Origin: Microstegium vimineum
Taxonomy: Eukaryota; Streptophyta; Magnoliopsida; Poales; Poaceae
Length of the DNA: 64,000 bases
Direction of reading: 5' to 3'
Assembly (NCBI GenBank): GCA_022036555.1
Contig: CM039139.1
Span: 6,476,924 to 6,540,923 of the forward strand
The stretch's first letter is position 1, and each line of letters begins with the position of its first letter. A program made the translations under genes and the position numbers. Shown here piece after piece: positions 34,075-45,400 of the stretch. The notes beneath the pieces were generated by a model. That model was not told the DNA's origin. It worked only from the letters and a program-made list of their open reading frames with translations, and did not search any database.

Positions 34075-36150
34075 ACTTTGACAGGGTGACCCTCTCCCCC
34101 CCTTTCTGTTTAATCTAGTCAGTGATGGGTTTTCTTTTCTAAAATGCTAGAGAAAGCCTCCAACAAGGGGCTGGTGAAAGGTCTTTTGAAAAATTTCAGA
34201 TTAGGTGGGATTCTTTCTTTACAATACGCTGATGACACTATTTTTTTTTCTTTTTTGTAAAGTTGACGATAGATATCTTAGAAATTTGAAATGCATTCTC
34301 ATGTGGTTTGAATAGCTCTCAGGCATGAGAGTTAATTTTCATAAAAATAAGTTAGTTCCTTTAAATTTGGAACCTTCTGAGGCTCATAGATTAGGATACA
34401 TTATGTGCTGCCCTTTAGGTTATTTTCCTCTAAAGTACCTCGGAGTTCTTTTACACTTTGACAATTTATCGAGAGATGACATACAGCCGCTAGTTGATAA
34501 GATTCTGAAAAAGATTGCTAGGTGGAGATGTAAATTGCTATCTTTAGCTGCTAGAGCTATGCTTATCAAAACTTGCCTTGTTAGTATTCCTGTATACCTC
34601 TTGTCTTTTATTAAGTTTCCTAAATGGGCTATTAAGATTCTTAATACTCAGATGGGCAATTGTTTGTGGAATGATAGTGAAGATAAACATAAATATCACC
34701 TTGCCAACTGGAATTTAGTCACAATGCGCAAGGTGTTTGGAGGTCTAGGTATTCCAAACCTTAGGGACTTAAATATCTGTCTCATGGCTTCTTGACTTAA
34801 GAGGTATAATACTAATAAAGGAAAACTCTGGAAAAAGTTACTAGATTACAAGTATGACACAAATAGTCTTGACATTTTCCTTTCCAAAACGAATGGGACC
34901 TCTAATTTCTTCAAGGGTTTTATGTGGGCAACTCAGGCTGCTAAAATGGGTTATAGGTGGAAAATAGGTAATGGAAAAAAGATTAGGTTTTGGGAAGATA
35001 ATTGGTTAGGTTCCTCAAGCCTAGCCATTCAATTCTGGCCCTTATATAGGATAGTCATTGAGCAGAATAAAACCATAAATGATCTTTGGGATGGTAGTAC
35101 CTTAAAATGTTCTTTCAGGAGAAATATCCCTGAGAATTTATATAGATGTTGGCTAGAAATAATAGAGTTAGCTTCTACCATCCAGTTCACTGAGGAGGAA
35201 GACTCTTTGATCTGGATGTTTCCTCTAAGGGAACCTACTCATATCAATCCTTATATAAATTATTAACTTAAGAGGGGTTCAACCTGTTCATGTTTCTGCT
35301 AATTGGCACATTAAAATTTCTCCTAGAGTCCACTTCTTTCTTTGGCTCCTGATTAACAACAGGACTCTAACCAGAGATAATTTAGAGAAAAGGAGAAAGT
35401 TAGAGGATAAGAATTGCTTGTTTTGTCTAGAGGAAGAGTCTGTTCAACATCTTTTCTTTGATTGTGTTGTGACCAAACAGTGCTAGAATATTTTCTCTAA
35501 GATCTTAGGTATTTCTAGGATAGGTTGTATAGTTGATATAGGAAGGTTTTGGTTGAGTAATAAGAAATACTTTGTGTTGAACATGATCACCTTTGTTGTT
35601 CTTTGGTGTATTTGGAAACTTAGGAATGATCTTTGTTTCCAGTATTCAAGGTGGAGGGGTGTGAAAATACTTCTCTACAAGATAAGTGGAGTCCTCCAAA
35701 ACTGGTTGGTTCTTTGCCCGCAAGAGAAGAGGGACCAGATGCAGTCCTGTATAACAAGAATCAAGAAAGCTTCGAAGGAGATACTCTGGATTCCCTGGCA
35801 TACAGATGTTTGAAGGCTATGAACAAAGAAGATGATGGCTTCCTTGGAGAAGATGCTTTGCTGCGTGAGAAGAGTTGTGGTTTGATGTTATCCTCAGCTC
35901 CTTGGGAGTGTTTTATCGGCTCAGTCTGAAGGTTTCGGTTGTTGCTGGTGTGCTGTTGTCTCCAGTTCTAGCCTGGTTTTTGGTCTTTTTGGTAGTTTCA
36001 GTTTATGTTGGTTATCTGTTTAGTTTGTGTCTTTTGTCCCTAGTGACTGGTGGGTTCTGGGTGTTGGTTCATAACAATGTTGTAAACAAATTTGGTGACG
36101 CTAGTCTTTTATTCAATAGAAGGCCGGGGCTAAATGCCCTTTAACTCTAA
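34075..36150 (+). mobile_element. 5'-truncated non-LTR retrotransposon (LINE) with decayed ORF2
   Basis: The visible part starts inside the reverse transcriptase at the conserved QGDPLSP motif (about 34083) and continues through a YADDT-like motif (TACGCTGATGACAC, about 34225). The thumb/connection region (KYLGVLLHFDN, about 34433) and LNTQMGNCLWND follow. Next come the ...MGYRWKIGNGKKIRFWEDNWLG region (about 34950) and a C-terminal part (about 35280-35480) with plant-LINE zinc-knuckle-like residues. Stops and frameshifts interrupt it in many places. The 3' end reads GCTAAATGCCCTTTAACTC followed by eight or so A residues, a LINE tail. Everything upstream (ORF1, endonuclease) is missing, as is usual after incomplete reverse transcription. 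Confidence 0.82.
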
Positions 36151-36987
36151 AAAAAAGTTTTGGAAGAAAAATAATAAAGAAAGAAAAAAAAATTAAGCCG
36201 CTTCTCATGCAATCTTAAGCTTTGAGAAAGTAAAATCTAAGCTCTTTACTGTTCATCGATATATCTGTTTGCATGCTTCATTACACGTGGCATTTTGTAT
36301 CACGTTATTTTTTCCCCCATGACATATGTAGTTGGTGTACATCAGCTATGGACCATATATTCTGTTTTAGATTATGTATCATCAAAATATGACTACTTCG
36401 CAAGTTGTGTAACACAGTTGGCCCAGCCGCTCAGGAGTCGGGACAATTTCGTTGGTACCCCAATGCGGCCACGGCCTTGCAGATTGGCAAGAATGTGTTC
36501 CTTGTTTATATAGGCCTATCCTTCCCAGTAATCGAGCCCAGCGACGCTGTTTGCTTGGCTGGGCCAGGCTACGCGAGGCCTTCGCTTAGATCATTTGTGC
36601 TAAAAGGCCGAATCGTCTCTTCAAAAAATTCCCAAACAAAAAAACAAACGCAACACCAATAACCACCGTCCGTCGTCGTTGTGTGGCTCTCCCTTCACAT
36701 CGGCTCCAGCGACGATGCACAACCGCACTCTTCGCCCTGTCCCAAATCCAAATTTGACGCTGCCATGCCCACTAGAACACTAGTATAAAAACTCGTCTCG
36801 ATGCTCTTGCTAGGTACTCCAATTCACACCAAAACACATAGAGAGTGTCCACCCTTCTATTGGTGTGATTGGGGGCACTAACTACCTAACGCATTACATT
36901 TGCAGATTGCGCGCGCGCAAATAGCCGAATAGGACCTATATATATATATATATATATAGGCCTTGAGGTGCTGCGTGTTCGCCGGCC
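36151..36987 (+). promoter_or_regulatory. upstream region of the pectin methylesterase gene
   Basis: Intergenic DNA leading to the pectin methylesterase start. A good TATA-like motif, AGTATAAAAACTC, lies at about 36782-36794, some 195 bases before the ATG, implying a leader of about 170 bases that includes the TA repeat at 36936-36958. No other gene is seen in this stretch. Confidence 0.5.
36936..36958. repeat. (TA)n microsatellite in the pectin methylesterase leader
   Basis: About eleven TA units lie 30 bases upstream of the start codon at 36988. It is probably polymorphic. It lies in the predicted 5' untranslated region, downstream of the TATA-like motif, so it is not itself the TATA box. 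Confidence 0.85.
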
Positions 36988-38865
36988 ATGAAAGGCGCCG
37001 TCATCGGCGCGTCGACCGTCCTGGTGGTTGCGGTCGTCGCCACCATCTGCGTGGTGTCCTTCAGAGGCAGCGGTAATGGCGACGAAGGCAGGGAGGAGGG
37101 CGGCATGTCGACGTCGGTGAAGTCTATCAGGTCCTTCTGCCAGCCCGTGGACTACAGGCAGACGTGCGAGGAGGCGCTGAAGGCGGCGGCCGGGAACGCC
37201 AGCAGCCCGACGGAGCTGGCCAAGGCCATCTTCAAGGTGACCTCCGATCGGATCGAGAAGGCCGTGCGCGAGTCCGCCGTGCTCAACGACCTCAAGAACG
37301 ACCCGCGCACGTCGGGCGCGCTCCGCAACTGCCGGGAGCTGCTGGACTACGCCATCGACGACCTCAGGACCACCTTCGACCGGCTCGGCGGCTTCGAGAT
37401 GACCAACTTCAAGAGCGCCGTGGACGACCTCCGGACGTGGCTCAGCTCCGCGCTCACGTACCAGGAGACGTGTCTGGACGGGTTCGAGAACACCACGACG
37501 CCCGCCGCGGGCAAGATGCGCAAGGCGCTCAACAGCTCGCAGGAGCTCACGGAGAACATCCTGGCGCTCGTCGACGAGTTCTCCGAGACGCTCGCCAACC
37601 TGGGTCTGCCGAGCTTCCACCGCCGCCTCTTCCTCGCACCCTCATCGTGGTCGTCGTGGATTCCCGACGCCGCCAAGCACCGCCGCCTGATGACGGTCTC
37701 CCCCGGCGACAAGGGTTTCAAGCCGGACGTGACGGTGGCCAAGGACGGCAGCGGTGACTTCAGGACCATCAATGCGGCGCTGGCCAAGGTGCCGGTGAAG
37801 AGCGCCACCACGTACGTGATGTACGTGAAGGCCGGCACGTACAGGGAGTACGTGTCCGTGTCCCGGAACGTGACGAACCTGGTGATGATCGGCGACGGCG
37901 CCACCAGGACGGTGATCACGGGCGACAAGAGCTTCACGATGAACCTCACCACCAAGGACACGGCGACGATGGAGGCGCTCGGGAACGGGTTCCTGATGCG
38001 CGGCATCGGAGTGGAGAACACGGCGGGGGCACGGAACCACCAGGCCGTGGCGCTGCGGGTGCAGAGCGACATGTCGGCGTTCTACGAGTGCCGCTTCGAC
38101 GGGTACCAGGACACGCTGTACACGCACACCAGCCGGCAGTACTACCGCGACTGCGTCATCACGGGGACCATCGACTTCATCTTCGGCAACGCGCAGGTGG
38201 TGTTCCAGAACTGCCTCATCCAGGTGCGCAAGTGCATGGACAACCAGCAGAACATCGTCACGGCGCAGGGACGCAAGGAGCGCCGGTCGGTGGGCGGCAC
38301 CGTCATCCACAACTGCACCGTCGAGCCGCACCCGGAGTTTGAGAAGAGCGCCGGCCGGCTCAGGACCTTCCTGGGCCGCCCGTGGAAGGAGCACTCGCGC
38401 ACGCTCTACATCCAGTCGGAGATCGGCGGCTTCATCGACCCGCAAGGGTGGCTGCCGTGGCAAGGCGACTTCGGCCTCAGCACCTGCTACTACGCCGAGG
38501 TGGAGAACCACGGGCCCGGCGCCGACATGAGCAAGCGCGTCAAGTGGAAGGGTGTCAAGAACGTCACCTACCAGCACGCGCTGCAGAAGTACACCGTCGA
38601 GAGCTTCATCCAGGGCCAGCACTGGCTCCCCAACCTCGGCGTGCCATTCACCCGGGGCTGCTGCTGCAGAATGAGACTGGCAGGATACACTGAAAGGCGA
38701 TCGGCGGACTTCATGTACGTACCATGCTTTAGTTTGTACACACATTGTTTATTTGATGAAGAGAGGAAAAAAAAATGCCGTACAAAATTAACCAATGTGT
38801 GCAGTGTTTGGAACTTGGATTGCTCCGAAATAATAAACTGTAAAAAGTTATTAATAACCAAATGA
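36988..38865 (+). CDS. pectin methylesterase with N-terminal inhibitor (PMEI) pro-region
   Basis: Pro-pectin methylesterase (CE8), which removes methyl groups from homogalacturonan in the cell wall. Residues 5-24 form a signal-anchor. The PMEI-like pro-region spans about 48-205, with cysteines C51, C60, C115 and C162. Basic processing-type motifs are HRRLF (211) and HRRLM (231). The catalytic domain begins at PDVTVAKDGSGDF (246) and contains HQAVALR, FDGYQDTLYTH (Q374, D375), ITGTIDFIFGNA (D396) and FLGRPWKEHSRT (R464), all key residues present. It is read as one exon. Oddity: after NLGVPFT (residue 555) the frame reads RGCCCRM..., whereas the +1 frame gives the family-like PGLLLQNETG and a stop at 38691-38693. 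One missing C in the CCC run near 38651 would explain it. As read, the protein is 625 residues with an unrelated tail of about 70 residues. Confidence 0.9.
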   Translation: MKGAVIGASTVLVVAVVATICVVSFRGSGNGDEGREEGGMSTSVKSIRSFCQPVDYRQTCEEALKAAAGNASSPTELAKAIFKVTSDRIEKAVRESAVLNDLKNDPRTSGALRNCRELLDYAIDDLRTTFDRLGGFEMTNFKSAVDDLRTWLSSALTYQETCLDGFENTTTPAAGKMRKALNSSQELTENILALVDEFSETLANLGLPSFHRRLFLAPSSWSSWIPDAAKHRRLMTVSPGDKGFKPDVTVAKDGSGDFRTINAALAKVPVKSATTYVMYVKAGTYREYVSVSRNVTNLVMIGDGATRTVITGDKSFTMNLTTKDTATMEALGNGFLMRGIGVENTAGARNHQAVALRVQSDMSAFYECRFDGYQDTLYTHTSRQYYRDCVITGTIDFIFGNAQVVFQNCLIQVRKCMDNQQNIVTAQGRKERRSVGGTVIHNCTVEPHPEFEKSAGRLRTFLGRPWKEHSRTLYIQSEIGGFIDPQGWLPWQGDFGLSTCYYAEVENHGPGADMSKRVKWKGVKNVTYQHALQKYTVESFIQGQHWLPNLGVPFTRGCCCRMRLAGYTERRSADFMYVPCFSLYTHCLFDEERKKKCRTKLTNVCSVWNLDCSEIINCKKLLITK

Positions 38866-39823
38866 AAGAAGTCATTTTTCAGATATCTTCGCCATCGAAC
38901 TATCAAACTTGACAGCTTTGATCATCATCAGTATGATTTCAAAGATGGCTTTGAGTTTGAAACAGTTTCTTTCGGCCAACATAATGCCATAACTTTTTTT
39001 TTTTGAAACTCATAATGCCATAACTTGATGCATAAGGAGACATCTAGACAGCTTTGCATGGCACCCCAAAAATAGGTTCATTGAATGAGATCAGATTCCG
39101 ATTACATACAGGGCAACCAACCAATGGAAACAGCTATGGCCGACTACTCCACGCTCAAATTAGCAAAACTGCAGCTTTCTAACAAGACATTTCCCAGCTG
39201 CATAAGAGCCCTATGCGTTAACAGGAACGACAGGCTAACTAACCTAACTCTATAGCATTTACAGGGTAAACGGGACACCTATACATAGGATGTGCTACCA
39301 GGTCTAAATGTCAGTTACCACGGCTATCTACAAACATTGAACCAAGCCTCTAAACCTGCACTTTGCGCAGCTATCAAAGAACCATGAATCCTGCCTTCTC
39401 TCCTTCCCTTGAACACAAGAAGCATTGCCCTTTGTCAGTTCTGCAACAAGCAACCAAACTTATGTACTTGCAGGCAGCAAGATTGATTGAAGTTGTCCAA
39501 GAGGCAATTCCTATACCCTGAAACGGTTATGAGGCCAGTTAGTCCAACCACTTCATTTTGGATCTGAATGAATGATGAGAATATAGCCACGTGAAATATA
39601 AGATGGTTGTAATTTGGGGCACCCTGACGATAGAGCCTACAATACTAGGTTCACTACCACTTCATACTTCTAGACCAGGTAACTCAATACAATGGATGTC
39701 AAATCAGACACTTACCATTATCTAGTTCCCGAGAACCACAGCTGGATCCTGCGTTGCACGGGTGACAAGAAGCCCTGCCCAGCAGACGCAGCTACTCCAA
39801 ACACATGGGATCTCAATCTTGAA
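38866..39823. other. tail-to-tail intergenic region between pectin methylesterase and DEK1
   Basis: The two genes converge here. The right-hand part (about 39060-39823) is likely the DEK1 3' untranslated region on the minus strand. A near-duplicate of about 18 bases, CATAATGCCATAACTT, occurs twice at about 38980-39025 around a T run. No separate gene is recognised. Confidence 0.45.
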
Positions 39824-42438
39824 TTAAACAGCCTCCAGTTTGATTGATGCTTTTGAAAAAACTGACAAAACAAAAGGTGCTTCCTCCCCAGGATGGATGG
39901 TAGTGGGCACAATCGTGTACCCTTTGGGATAAGGATCCAAGACCAGTTCACATGATATCTCTCTTGAGTTAACGTAATCTGTTCCACCAGCTGATTCATG
40001 CATGTAGATATTGTAAGCAGCGCGACAGCCCTGTGTCTTGAGTATCCTCATTCCAATGTAAAACATTGAAGAATCATGACTAGATTGGTAGTTCTGGAAA
40101 CCATTAGTCTTTCTAGAGAAACCAACACCCTGAAAGCATGAAATTTATTCAGATAAACATCATTGTGCTTCTCCTAGTGTTACATTGATAAGCAGGTTCG
40201 GACATACCTGAGTAAGGGTAATAAAAACATGAACAGGGTATAGTGCATCACGTCCTGTTACCCTAAGTCGATACTGTGGATTTTGATGCCATGAGTCATA
40301 ATCTTGGCAACCACCTGCATTGTAGCCACGCCATTGCCCATGGACAGAGTAACGCATCTCAGGTGGATAAACACGACAAACATATATTGACCGAAAGTGA
40401 ATCTGAAAATCTTGCCAAGACATCCAGAATACCCCATTTTTCGACTGCAAGGATGGAAAGACAAGGGGGATTGGAGTCAAGATCTGTAAATGAAATCAAA
40501 CTTACAAGGTACACTTTGTTAATTAGCGGTGCAATGAATTATCTCAGTTATCAATAAGCTGTGGTTTGCCACCAACTAGTACGATATGACTTGTGCAAAT
40601 AAATTTATATCAAGAGACAAGTACCTGTGGAACATGCATGAGCTTATGCTTCATTCGTTCGGTCCACTCTGGTGAAGAGTCTGACCATGGTCCATTCCAC
40701 TCAACTTCATTTGCCCATGGATTTCTGATTTGGATGAGTTTGTTGCCATCAACTTCTCGTACCTGAAATATAGTACAATTGTGTAAACTTATCCAGGAGT
40801 AGTGAAGAGCTGACAATTGCCCAGAAATCTCAGATGTAATTATATAAACTACAGCAAACCTGCAAAATTGAGTACGCATGTCCCTGAACAATGCCACTTG
40901 ATGAGATGTGAGCATCAGATCCAGAAGGACTTCCAGCACCAAGAAGAAAACCTTCTTGTTTGAAATGCAACAACTGGGACCACAATCTTCCACTAGCCAG
41001 ATCAAGTTGTGCTTGAGGACTTCGCATATCAATCTCTTCACCAGCCCCACCTGTGAGATCCACTAGAGCATCTTGAACAAGCCCACCTTCCAATGCCTCA
41101 TAAGAGCCATGAAGTTTTGCATAAGCCTTCTCAAGAATGGATACCCAAAGCTCATTTTGCTTTCTACTAGTAGCAAATGATGGTTTTCCCGGAGACTCAC
41201 ACGGAATCCAATCATCAACAACCACGGCTACCCACTCACCCTAGAGAAAATATAAAATATATAAAAACTATAACCCAGAAAAGAGTTTTTTTAAATACAG
41301 AAAAAAATTCAAATTAGTGTAAGATAATTCATAAAACTTCTCCAAGATGTAAGCTAAATGTTGAGTCAGAGGGGACAACAATGCATTAGTGATAACCCTA
41401 ATAAAAACATAATACAAGTGCTCTTCTTGTGCACTAGTTTCCCTTGTGAAAAGAGGTTACACCAACTACAGCCACGTTTTATTATGAAATTTGTATTGTG
41501 ATTTAAAGATGTCACTCCAGAAATACATCAGTGGCACGTGCAAAGTACATGGGATTAGTAATAGAAAGGTCTATTAGGTGTTTTTTTACCCATCTCAGGT
41601 TTATAAATAAGTGTCACTGAGGGACTTCCCAGGGAAGGGCCATAAAAAGTATGAGGGAAGAAAGTACTTACATTGCAGAGGTGAAGTATAACTAAGCTAC
41701 TATTTTTAGTAATATACACTATATATCTCCATAGAGCATTGCACATCCAAGATGACCCCAGCATTCCTCAAGTAAATATTGCAGAACGATGAATTATTTC
41801 TAATATTTTTTTCCAACACATCTAAATATGTTATCAATGAATGTAGCATGATGTACACATTTGCTTCAGAAATAGAACTATGATGTCAAACTGGACATAC
41901 GATCGCCAAATGGTAAACTTCACCGTGATTTTGTGGTCTAACATTTTAATATAACTGTATTATAAACTTTGCAGAATGAATCAACTGAACCTTCCTAGAT
42001 AACATAGTAACCAAATGACGCAAGGCTACTATATTAATGGAAAAGGAGCAACCCAAGTGAGCAGATACTTAGTTTAAACATTGGCACCTGAATGCAGAAT
42101 CTGACTGTGTAAATCCCTTCATCGTTGTACTCAGGAGTGATTATAACTTCTGATATGCGAGACATCTCAGTTAAAACGGCAACTGCACTTAGGAACCAAC
42201 AGTCTCCCAACCGACCCTGAAAATGAACAATTGGGTAAACTGAATCGCAATTCTGATAATAAATGATGAAGCCCTGAATTCCCCTTCACCACAATTCTGG
42301 CTAAGCAAAAGTAGAAATCAAAAAAATATATACCTGGCACACATCTGAGGAATTCACAGAACCCGAAAACAAGCAAGGCTGAGAACTGATAGATATCTCC
42401 TTTGCTATGTCAGAAGGCCTCATCCACTCAGAAACAAC
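39824..42438 (-). other. DEK1: DEK1 calpain protease core and C2L domain, intact
   Basis: The last seven exons keep one open frame. Catalytic Cys lies in QGRLGDCWFLSAVAVL (exon 42088-42216), catalytic His in SGIVQGHAYSILQ (end of exon 40860-41240) and catalytic Asn in LIQIRNPWANEVEW (exon 40625-40762), so the Cys-His-Asn triad is complete. The C2-like beta-sandwich follows from SKNGVFWMSWQDFQIHF (exon 40208-40444) to the stop at 39824, ending SKASIKLEAV. Splice junctions are canonical GT-AG. Confidence 0.93.
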
Positions 42439-45400
42439 CTAAACTCACAAATTAAAACATGTCAGGAACTTAACCAATATTTTTCATAAAGAGCAAGAGA
42501 TGTGCAAGTGATACCTGCAGTTTCAGAGGTGGATTCATTGGATCTACAAATAAAGAACGATCCTCTGGAGGGAACTCTTGATCAGTGAAGTTTCTATCTC
42601 CTTTTGCAACAAGGGCATCCCTGACAGCCCTTTCAACAGAAAGCATACGCTGGTTGACTTCATCACGTGTCTCAAACCTTGGTTTTCTTGGTCTTCTAGA
42701 AAAGGAGTCAATGTCAATAGCTACCGCATCATGTACCGGACGTTTCCTACCACTTGAGTACTGTCCATCCCATTCAACATCACCTTGATCATAAACCTCA
42801 TAAGCTTCTTCACTTTCCCAGTCATCCACCTGAATGAAACAGTAACATAAGGAAAACATATTCAGTTTCATATTCTCTCCCTTAAGTGCAGGAAGACATC
42901 ACAAAAAAAACTTAAGTTCAGGATTTATAGGCAAAACCAATACCCTTGCAGAATAACTTCCATGCCAAGCATCGCCGGGTGCAAGGTCAAAAAATCCATA
43001 CTCAGCAGGAGACATGGCAGTATGTAACACAGTAACCTCATCTTCACTGAGACATCTTCCCCATAGAAAAGCATCCATGATCTGCATCTTTGAGTCAGAA
43101 CCTTCGCTATCTGACCTACCAAAGGCATCTAAGTCTGTGGGTGGCCTAGCACCAACCCAAATATCAGTCCCAGGTTCCCAAATACCGTTATCTGTTGGCA
43201 ACGGCAGCCCATTCTGATATCCATCATAAACTCCATCAATGAAAGAAGTTGCTTCACCTAGGTCGGCATCTAAAGTTACAGTGACAAGATGCCACCTGCA
43301 AATTTACATGGCAGCTATAATTGCTTCCAAATATGGTTGCATCAGAGTCTAACTAAAGTAATGCCATAGTTTATGATGCAGAAGTGAACAGGTCTGAACA
43401 CAACGAGTAATAATTCAAAAACAAATATTGAAGAAATGTTCATCAACAAAAAAACAATTCCCCATACAAACTTTAAGTAAACCCATACTTACTCGCAACA
43501 GGTATAGGACATCATCAGGCATTGCCATCGCAAGTAAAATAAAATTAGTTTTTTTTTTTCTGAACGCGCAGGAGAGCTTAGTGTTAGGATATAAGCCCCA
43601 ACTGCCTCTCCATTCCAACACATGCGCCAGTACCAAAAACAAAAACAACCAACCACAGGATGGCGCTGTTTTTTATTTTATTTGCTATGCATGCCATAAT
43701 GCTGTGAATAGGGCGGGTACCTGCCATCTGCAATACTAGACGCACCAATATTCCACTCTTTAGCAACAGTAGTCATCCTTTCACCCTTAGTCACTAATCG
43801 AAGACCAACTTGTCCAGCTTCCATTCCCTGTTCTGATCCTGCCACTAAGATTTCCCAGCAAACCTTCTTTTGGAATTCACTTCCAAAAAGACACACTGGG
43901 CCAGATACAGGTTGAACCATGACAGCAATAGACAAAGTAACCTTTTGACTTTGACAGAGGCAGAAGTCAAGTTCTCCACAATGACGACCAGTACTCCTCG
44001 GTTCATCATCCAGTATGCATACAGTGCCTGGAATACCAGTCTGTTCCACATTCATAACAAATTAGAGATACGAGCATTGGAGAAAAACACTAAAAACAGG
44101 AAGAATACATGTACAATGCATTGCTAACAAAGCAAAACATGCTTCCAGGCGGTCAGTGGTGACTATGTAACATCTTTAAAAAAATTCCATGATACTCCCT
44201 CTGGTCATTAAGTCGATTCCAGCAGGTTTTGAGATATTAAGCTAGGGACATGTTTACTCTTATGCTCTTATTTAGTACTCCTACCTCCGTCCCACAAAGT
44301 GACATCCTAGTTTTGTCCCAAGTCAAATTAAGAAGATTATCGATGTTTGTGACACTAGATAGATTTACTATGAAAATATATTTCATGATGAATCTATTGA
44401 CACTTATTTGGTACCATAATTCACAAATATTGGTACTTTTCTCAATAAAATTAGACTAAGATTGTTTGACTTAGGACCTAGAATGACACTCTTTGTGGGA
44501 CAGAGGTAGAATGAAATACGTAATTTGAAGATGCCACTAGGTATCCAATACACGTACACAAACCTATACCCATAGAGTTTAGGGAGGGCATCAGTTACCC
44601 ATCTAATCATGGGTATGATAGGATATGTATGATAGGATATTAGCGGATATTACCCGGTTAACCACCTACCCACAAAAAAAAATTACATTGACAGCTGCTT
44701 TCGACCAATCCACCGATCTCCTGGAGATAATAAAAAAATCCACCGATGTCCTTTCTCAAGAACTCCAACGAGCGTGCGGTCAATGGCCAAAGCATGCAGA
44801 CGTATGTGGTCACAAACCTTCGGCATCGTGCTCGTCAGGGTCCACAACGGTGGCATACACAGCATGCAGGAAGATGGACCCCTCGTCGTCATGGCCATCA
44901 GCATCTAGGTGCACCTCCCTTGCTAGGCATAGGAACGTCGGCTTGAACTCGCCCCTGTTCGTCCCGGCCCCGACCCTAAGCACCTCATAGTATGTTGTTG
45001 GCGCCGGCGCTGCCACCGTGGACACACACTCAGTGGACCAAGGTGAGGTAGAATCAAGGGGGGGAGGGGGGGGGGGGATTTCAGTTGTTACATGAAGATA
45101 AAGTCAAAGTGTAATAAAAAACCTTCACACTTCCTAAGTGTAAGAGAGATAAGCTCTGTATTCAATACTCAGAGAGAGCCGGCCATGACGGGAGAAGGGA
45201 GGCGGCGCAGGAGCAGCACGCCTGGAGACGGCGGCGCTAGAAGCGGCACGCCAGAGGAGCGGAAGGGAAAAGAGCGGGTGTTACCCGGACTCGTGATACC
45301 ATGTAAGAGAGATAAGCTCTGTATTCAATACTCAGAGATTACAATATATAGATGGAAAGACTCAGGGGTTCAAGGTGTGAACACAGACTAGGAACCTAAT

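Noticed and set aside
36886..38745. Long open frames antisense to the pectin methylesterase (244, 241 and 367 residues)
   Set aside because: They are shadows of a GC-rich coding sequence; their translations are low-complexity and the plus strand has a full catalytic domain.
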